A DNA stretch of 64,000 nucleotides from DATLSM01 sp035534175 (GTDB lineage Bacteria > Actinomycetota > Thermoleophilia > Solirubrobacterales > 70-9), in assembly GCA_035534175.1 (NCBI GenBank), contig DATLSM010000045.1, positions 36,863 through 100,862 on the forward strand. The letters are read 5' to 3'. A program made the translations under genes and the position numbers. The notes below the pieces were generated by a model. The model was not told where the DNA came from and did not search any database. It was given only the letters and a program-made list of their open reading frames with translations. How positions within the stretch are numbered: the stretch's first letter is position 1; each line of letters begins with the position of its first letter. Below are positions 61,301 through 64,000 of the stretch, piece by piece.

Positions 61301-63815
61301 AACCCATGTCGTCTCCAAGGCAACCGGCGGCGGCAACCTCGCCTGCGTAATCAACTGCCAGACGGACGGCATCGGCGCCCTCGACGTCTCCTCCGACGGA
61401 TCCCAGGTCCTCATCGGCCAGCTCGTCTCCGAAGTCGGCAAAGCCAAGTACTGGCGCCTCTACATGAACGCCGGCGACTCCTCCGAAACGACTGAAGTAA
61501 CCCCCGGCGCCAGCGAAGGCGTCCTCTTCGACGGCATGACCGCCGACGGCTCCAAGGTCTTCTTCTCCTCCGAAGAACACCTCACCGGTCAAGACGAAGA
61601 ACACAGCGGCGCCGCGCTGTACATGTGGGCACAAGCCACCGACTCACTGACCCTGATCTCCAAGGGCCCGACCGAAGTGCCCGGCGCCCCCGGCGACACT
61701 GGCTCCTGCGAGCCGGTCGAAAACTCCGCCCACCAACACTGGAACACGGTCGGCTCCGAAGAAAACTGCGGCATCGTCGCGATCGGCGGCGGCGGCGGCG
61801 TCGCCTCCGCCGACGGCAGCGTCTACTTCCTCTCCCCCGAGCTCCTCGCCGGCACCGAAGAACCCGAAGACGGCACCCGCAACGCCCCCAACCTCTACGT
61901 CGTCCGCCCCGGTGACGGCTACCTGCCGCACTTTGTGACCACCCTGGAGTCGGCCCTCACCAAGCCCCACCCGCCGAAGCTCAGGCGTGCCTTCGACCAC
62001 GACTTCGGCGCCTTCGCCCGCGCCACCGCCCTCGCCGTCGATCACTCCTCGGGAGACTTCTACATCCTCGACGCCGGCGCGAACCGGGTCGAAAAGTTCG
62101 ATTCCTCGGGCCACCTGGTTGAAAGCTGGGCCGCCGCCGGCAAGCTCACTGGCTCCAGCGCCGAAGGCGCCGGCGAACTCGAAAATGGCTCCACCGAGAT
62201 CAAATCGGTGACGACCTCCGAAGGGGCCTTCAGCGCCGGCCAGGAAATATCGGGCACCGGCATCCCGTCCGGGACGACGATCCAGGCCGTCAGCCCCGGC
62301 TCCCTCGAAATCTCCCAGCCCGCGGAAGCCTCCGCCACGGGGGTCGCGCTCTCCGCCCACCAATCCTTCTCCGAGTCGTTCTTCGGCGTCATCTCGCCCA
62401 CCTCGCTCGCCGTCGACCCTTCAAACGGTGACCTCTACGTCCCCGACATCGAACATAATGTCGTCGACAAGTTCAGTCCCTCCGGCGTATACCTCGGTCA
62501 GGTCGAAGTCAGCAGCCCCACGGGGGTCGCGATTGACCCCGCCAACGGCCACCTTTACGTATCGGGCCTCTTCGGCTCAGTCTCCGTCTTTGACCCTTCC
62601 GGCAGCCCGCTGCCCGGGTTTTCCAGCGGACTTCTCCGCAGCGGCATCGCTGTCGACTCCGCCGGCACGATTTACCTAACCCGCCTGGCTCCCCTCGTCG
62701 GCGAATTCGGAACCGATGTCTACGGCCCCTCCGGCGAATCCAAGGGGGTGCTCGACTCCGAGCCCTCCCAGAGCGTCACCGTCGAACCCGTCACCGGCGA
62801 CGTCTACGTTGACGAGGGCGAAGAGATCGCCCGCTATGACTCCTCCGGCAAACGGATCGAAACCCTGGACAAACCGGGCCACCTCTCCGGCTCGGTCGGC
62901 GTGGCCATCGACCCCGAAGGAAACCTCTACGCCACAGACGAAGCCGGGACGAAGGTCGCGATCTTCAAGGCCTCTCTCGCGCCCGACCCCCGCACTGACA
63001 ACCCCGTCGTCATCGACTCGGTCACCGAACCCGAAGCCCGCCACACCGCCGACTTCCAGACCACGCCCGACGGGCGCTTCGCTGCCTTCCCCTCGACCGT
63101 CGCCCTCGCCGGCCACGAAGAAGAAACCGCCGGCCTCACCGAGGTCTACCGCTATGACGCCGAAGCCGAAGCTCTCGCTTGCGCCTCCTGCACCCCGACC
63201 GGTATCCCCTCCGCCTCCGGAGCGAGCCTCGCGCAGAACGGCCAGAGCCTCGCAAGTGACGGCGCGCTCTTCTTCGACACCTCCGATCAGCTCGCCGCCG
63301 CCGACACCGACGAACGCCAGGACGCCTATGAGTGGGAGCCCAAGGGCACCGGCAACTGCGAAGAATCGAGCCCCACCTACAGCCGCCTCTCCGGCGCCTG
63401 CACGGCGCTGATCTCCTCCGGCACCTCCACCTTCGCCTCCGGCCTGCTCGGCATCTCCACCGACGGCACCGATGCCTTCTTCTTCACCCGCGATTCGCTC
63501 GTCCCCTCCGACGAAAACGGCCCTACGATGAAGGTCTACGACGCCCGCGTTGAAGGCGGCCTTCCCTTCGTCCTGCCGCGCGCCGACTGCAAGGCCTCCG
63601 ACGAGTGTCACGGCGCCTCCAGCCCGCCGCCCCCCCCGCTCCAGATCGGCAGCGAATCCGGAACCCACCACCAATTCGAACCGGAATCGAAGGAATGTAG
63701 GAAGGGCTTCGCCAAAAAGCACGGCCGCTGCGTCAAGAAGGTGCGCCATGAGCGCCACAAGGGAAAACACAAGCACCGAGCCAAGCACCACCGGAAAGGA
63801 ACGGTGCGCCCTTGA
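58344..63815 (+). CDS. Giant secreted beta-propeller/FN3-like exoprotein (1823 aa)
   Basis: I start at ATG 58344, which gives a basic n-region (PPRRGYRRG) and signal core LVGCVAVGLGMFLSASPALA. Fibronectin-like modules (SATLNGIVNPEGVSLTECFF and others) and NHL-type repeats follow. The CPNAHVRQQTSAALLLDCRAYELVS signature at about residue 775 leads into a TolB-like region. That region is interrupted between HFVTTLE and the later DFQTTPDG by a second NHL propeller of about 360 residues, which is absent at the same place in the 1949-aa paralogue. The end is a His/Lys/Arg-rich tail. Codon style equals that of the other two exoproteins. Likely envelope or matrix protein. Confidence 0.83.
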   Translation: MSPIPRPTEDTVPPISTVTAPPRRGYRRGLVGCVAVGLGMFLSASPALALTATTTRAARSAASATLNGIVNPEGVSLTECFFEWGETAAPYEHTVQCAEGLGTYPGELGTGTAAESVNANISGLTLGHRYHYRLIAANPAEIKTGLDQTFTAGASHTFSEAFTGPAAAPLSTPTAVAVDNSTGDLYVSNTPVNEQQRIEVNATGGTFTVSFNGKTSYPIPFDAEGNPNVLFSALAPLIEPPGNPGAFRVLGNFTIEFIGLRGGAAQPLMTADGSHLTGRSPSVQITTVQPAHSIADVEKFSPSGQFLLIFGREVNKGKVEEAEAGKPVTEAEQNLCVAGEECQPGSVGISPGSFTDPAYLAVDNSGGPSTGDVYVGDHVTGEGSGDVQKFDSSGNLLASWGNGGLLDGTSSTNGYNFAGNIYGPGLTGVAVDPNGNLFVYSGGRYFEFDPNGSFLTNFTSPQEDPGLTPGSPESFYVVGSLSGSAIDPLTLDRFSVGVEVEHFPPSCAFMNSPCVPIDTFGAGHLSEPRGLALNASTGTVYVADAGHQRIAVFDAVPYLPDVSASAEPKTPTEEGLEGEVDPAGAPEVTSCSFEYGKEPGSYGEGSAPCQGFAPFSTPTHLEGAFTGLLYGTTYHYRLQVEDADGSAASYDREFTTLPEAPQIEAERATAVHGDFARIAARINPGGGEATYHTHYRVQYVTQQHFEEEEFEGAEESPSADAGSARTFQAVEAQLTGLTPNTTYHYRLLAENASSPPAGTPGPAHTFTTLPFLQHVNDPCPNAHVRQQTSAALLLDCRAYELVSSPHAGGYDVESSLVPGQAPFASYPEAPGRVLYGIHNGGIPGIGEPTNRGLDPYLATRGPEGWTTEYVGIPAGHARTPSNIPFSSTLLEASAGLDTFAFGGEGICSPCFADHSTGIPLHLSGGGLVQGMAGSETPGLGAEPAGYVAKHLSADGRHLIFGSTEKFEPDANSGEISIYDRNLATGETHVVSKATGGGNLACVINCQTDGIGALDVSSDGSQVLIGQLVSEVGKAKYWRLYMNAGDSSETTEVTPGASEGVLFDGMTADGSKVFFSSEEHLTGQDEEHSGAALYMWAQATDSLTLISKGPTEVPGAPGDTGSCEPVENSAHQHWNTVGSEENCGIVAIGGGGGVASADGSVYFLSPELLAGTEEPEDGTRNAPNLYVVRPGDGYLPHFVTTLESALTKPHPPKLRRAFDHDFGAFARATALAVDHSSGDFYILDAGANRVEKFDSSGHLVESWAAAGKLTGSSAEGAGELENGSTEIKSVTTSEGAFSAGQEISGTGIPSGTTIQAVSPGSLEISQPAEASATGVALSAHQSFSESFFGVISPTSLAVDPSNGDLYVPDIEHNVVDKFSPSGVYLGQVEVSSPTGVAIDPANGHLYVSGLFGSVSVFDPSGSPLPGFSSGLLRSGIAVDSAGTIYLTRLAPLVGEFGTDVYGPSGESKGVLDSEPSQSVTVEPVTGDVYVDEGEEIARYDSSGKRIETLDKPGHLSGSVGVAIDPEGNLYATDEAGTKVAIFKASLAPDPRTDNPVVIDSVTEPEARHTADFQTTPDGRFAAFPSTVALAGHEEETAGLTEVYRYDAEAEALACASCTPTGIPSASGASLAQNGQSLASDGALFFDTSDQLAAADTDERQDAYEWEPKGTGNCEESSPTYSRLSGACTALISSGTSTFASGLLGISTDGTDAFFFTRDSLVPSDENGPTMKVYDARVEGGLPFVLPRADCKASDECHGASSPPPPPLQIGSESGTHHQFEPESKECRKGFAKKHGRCVKKVRHERHKGKHKHRAKHHRKGTVRP

Positions 63816-63880
63816 AGCGGCGCTGTACAGAAGATGGAGGTAGGGAAAGCGCCGGGATAAAAACCGGCATGGAGAAGCGA

Positions 63881-64000
63881 ATGAAAGGTTCGTACATCAA
63901 AGATCTAGCGAATCATGATGGCCCCGAGCCATGCGTTGGCGACCCGCGAGGGCGCAGCGAAGCGTTGGACAGGGGTGCACGCAGGCCGGCTATTGAGCCC
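63881..64000 (+). CDS. Start of a leader-type open frame, possibly group II intron-associated
   Basis: An ATG with a GGAG site 6 nt upstream begins a frame MKGSYIKDLANHDGPEPC that runs off the window after 40 codons. Frames beginning like M-K-x-x-Y-x-x-x-L-A-N-H-x-x-P-E-x-C are, as I recall, common in front of group II intron reverse transcriptase genes, where they are read from structured intron RNA. No reverse transcriptase is visible because the window ends. Chance or another repeat family cannot be excluded. Confidence 0.4.
   Translation, partial: MKGSYIKDLANHDGPEPCVGDPRGRSEALDRGARRPAIEP

Noticed and set aside
1..64000. CRISPR arrays, insertion sequences, integrases or prophage genes
   Set aside because: No regularly spaced repeats, transposase motifs or phage structural genes were seen anywhere; only the last 120 bases hint at a mobile element.

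Overview
The window is high-GC, gene-dense bacterial DNA that best fits an actinobacterium of the class Thermoleophilia (Solirubrobacterales-like). The reasons are the actinobacterial style of the CtaA/CtaB/CtaC/CtaD/CtaE set, the secreted small proteins with a YANVMST-type leader, and very large exoproteins carrying a CPN..RQQTS..LPDCRAYELVS signature, which I associate with that class. The class call is inference from sequence style, not from a search.

Layout. 0-0.5 kb: end of a CCA-adding-enzyme-like gene and infA. 0.6-5.9 kb: one minus-strand run with a small protein, an amidase, a two-permease ABC-2 exporter and a GH63-type glycosidase, most genes overlapping by 1-4 nt. 6-8.6 kb: a secreted protein, a zinc-ribbon protein and a GT4 glycosyltransferase. 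8.6-20.8 kb: a respiratory region. It holds a complete A-family oxidase (ctaC, ctaD, a Usp-like gene, ctaE, a previously unlisted 55-aa membrane protein), a nine-helix membrane protein with GxGD aspartyl-protease motifs, ctaA, a dihaem cytochrome c, a CBS protein, a repeat protein, and a minus-strand operon of a second cox2/cox1 pair plus ctaB and two small membrane proteins. That second pair has lost nearly all metal ligands. 20.9-24.4 kb: a PAP2 protein, a YbhN-like membrane protein, trxB and an in-frame downstream UBP zinc finger with no normal start codon. 24.5-29.9 kb: a beta-oxidation cluster. 29.9-41.5 kb: ordinary genes (MFS pump with divergent HxlR regulator, sulfurtransferase, NUDIX, SDR, cobalamin adenosyltransferase, DUF1015, tRNA-Pro, msrA, a large GT-C-like membrane protein, an aldo/keto reductase).

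41.5-64 kb looks accessory. A four-gene overlapping minus-strand operon encodes a fused tandem TetR regulator, an MMPL transporter and two secreted proteins. Then come a hairpin-rich 1.2-kb gap, two overlapping exoprotein genes (1949 and 984 aa), a second hairpin-rich gap, and a third exoprotein gene (1823 aa). All three exoproteins end in strongly basic tails and use a C-rich, GAA-rich codon style unlike the neighbouring genes. The last 120 bases hold the start of a short open frame resembling leader frames I associate with group II intron reverse transcriptases.

The most unusual content is the metal-site-less cox1/cox2 pair beside ctaB, the presenilin-like membrane protein, the trxB/UBP junction, and the exoprotein/MMPL modules. 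All functional statements come from reading motifs by eye; no database search was possible.
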